In this document: positions 63,309-64,000 of the stretch, in pieces
How positions within the stretch are numbered: the first letter of the stretch is position 1
How the letters are laid out: each line of letters opens with the position of its first letter
Assembly (NCBI RefSeq): GCF_003287875.1
Contig: NZ_QMKK01000019.1
Location: 1 to 64,000 of the forward strand
Direction of reading: 5' to 3'
DNA: 64,000 bases
Source: Martinezella tropici
GTDB taxonomy: Bacteria > Pseudomonadota > Alphaproteobacteria > Rhizobiales > Rhizobiaceae
The notes under the pieces: generated by a model
The model's input: only the letters and a program-made list of their open reading frames with translations
The model's database searches: none
Told to the model about the DNA's origin: nothing
Program-made: the position numbers and the translations under genes

Positions 63309-64000
63309 ATGAGTCTGCCTTCATCACTATCCCGACGTAATTTTCTCGCCCTTGCTGGCATCGGCGCCGTTTCGACGCTCGCCGGCTGCGCCTCCACCAT
63401 CGATAACGGCCCGGTCGTTAGCCCGGTGCAATATACCGGCTCGCCAAGGCCGTTCCGCACCTGGTTCTCCAGCTATGATGGCGAGCAGCCCGATCCGGCC
63501 GTCATCTATGCGGCCATGGATGATGGCGGTTTCCATATCCCCGCGGTTCCCTACGAGCAGATCGACCGGCGATTTTATCGTCAGCGCGTCGTGGATCCGA
63601 CCGGGGAAGCGCCGGGTAGCGTAGTCGTCAATACGACGGAGCGCATGCTTTACGTCACCGAACAGGGCGGCACGGCAATGCGCTATGGCATCGGCGTCGG
63701 CCGCGAGGGCTTTGCCTGGCAGGGCCGAGGCGTCATTCAGTGGCGCAAGAAGTGGCCGCGCTGGAACCCGCCGGACGAAATGGTCGCCCGTCAGCCGGAG
63801 CTTGTGAAGTATTCCATCGCCAATGGCGGCATGGATCCGGGCCTGAAGAATCCGCTCGGCGCGCGTGCGCTTTACATTTTCGAAGACAAGCAGGATTCGC
63901 TTTACCGCCTGCACGGCAATCCCGACTGGCGCTCCATAGGCAAGGCCGTATCCTCCGGCTGTGTCCGCTTGCTGAACCAGGATGTCATCGATCTATACGA
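63309..64000 (+). CDS. L,D-transpeptidase, Tat lipoprotein, truncated by window end
   Basis: About 230 codons before the window edge. The start SLSRRNFLALAGIGAV is a Tat signal leading to a lipobox (TLAGC). The catalytic part is like its neighbour: LHGNPDWRSIGKAVSSGCVRL. Residues GMDPGLKNPLGARALYIF match the upstream paralog closely (GMNPGPTNPLGARALYIY). Tandem duplicates with different signal types (Sec-like and Tat-like) suggest different partners or timing. The C-terminus is not in this window. Confidence 0.92.
   Translation, partial: MSLPSSLSRRNFLALAGIGAVSTLAGCASTIDNGPVVSPVQYTGSPRPFRTWFSSYDGEQPDPAVIYAAMDDGGFHIPAVPYEQIDRRFYRQRVVDPTGEAPGSVVVNTTERMLYVTEQGGTAMRYGIGVGREGFAWQGRGVIQWRKKWPRWNPPDEMVARQPELVKYSIANGGMDPGLKNPLGARALYIFEDKQDSLYRLHGNPDWRSIGKAVSSGCVRLLNQDVIDLY

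Noticed and set aside
1..64000. CRISPR array
   Set aside because: No regularly spaced direct repeats were seen anywhere, and no cas-like gene is present.

Overview
The window reads as chromosomal DNA of a Rhizobium-type alphaproteobacterium (Rhizobiaceae). Supporting signs are the high-GC coding sequence, a RopA-like porin, a betI-betB-betA choline operon, an asparaginase of the Rhizobium etli type, an Fe-S (CC...CxxC) APS reductase encoded next to cysD-cysN, and palindromic intergenic elements of the kind common in rhizobia. The species assignment is inference. No CRISPR array, prophage, rRNA or replication origin was seen. There is one tRNA gene, tRNA-Pro(CGG).

Layout. 1-3.3 kb is an accessory segment: an IS481-family element, an Abi-alpha/DUF4393 gene, a small unknown gene, a 16-codon micro-ORF behind a near-perfect Shine-Dalgarno, and an AT-rich gene for a membrane-anchored protein. 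3.5-6.3 kb holds a GT2 glycosyltransferase translationally coupled to a polytopic membrane protein. 6.4-10.5 kb holds a lipoprotein, tRNA-Pro, a pentapeptide-repeat protein and a methionine-sulfoxide repair cluster (free Met-R-SO reductase, MsrB, MsrA, DUF6314). 10.5-13 kb holds DAHP synthase, preceded by what looks like a Phe/Tyr leader-peptide attenuator, and a porin. 13.4-18 kb holds a small membrane protein, a frameshifted MFS transporter gene with a divergent LysR gene, and hisC. 18-22.3 kb is assimilatory sulfate reduction (cysH, cysD, cysN) with a divergent Rrf2 regulator.

22.4-30.2 kb holds a CLC channel, a ParDE-like toxin-antitoxin pair, a betI-gst-betB-betA operon with a clear BetI-type operator, an HdeD-like protein and an orphan ParD-like antitoxin. 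30.4-41.6 kb holds an EAL-CBS-GGDEF protein, a quinone oxidoreductase, an MFS exporter divergent from a Cys-containing SufR-like regulator, asparaginase, DUF2127, a DeoR regulator divergent from a DUF4406-like protein, two GSTs, a YjbR-like protein, a 61-residue protein and a LysR regulator.

41.9-52.3 kb is a catabolic block: a fused indolepyruvate-type ferredoxin oxidoreductase followed by the full leucine/isovalerate (liu) pathway (isovaleryl-CoA dehydrogenase, methylcrotonyl-CoA carboxylase beta and alpha, a RidA-like protein, HMG-CoA lyase, methylglutaconyl-CoA hydratase). It turns isovaleryl-CoA into acetoacetate plus acetyl-CoA. 52.3-58.4 kb holds a Tat-exported beta-helix protein, a frameshifted nitrilase-family gene, a ligase-associated exonuclease with its ATP-dependent DNA ligase, and a Tat-exported alpha/beta hydrolase. 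58.4-62.2 kb encodes both methylmalonyl-CoA mutase subunits, separated by a MITE-like inverted-repeat element. 62.3-64 kb holds two tandem L,D-transpeptidase genes, the second cut by the window end.

The least explained items are the aroG attenuator, the regulatory inverted repeats upstream of the ferredoxin oxidoreductase and at the SufR-like/MFS divergence, the AT-rich accessory genes, and the insertion of a GST into the bet operon. Two genes carry what look like single-base deletions. These are either genuine inactivations or sequencing errors.
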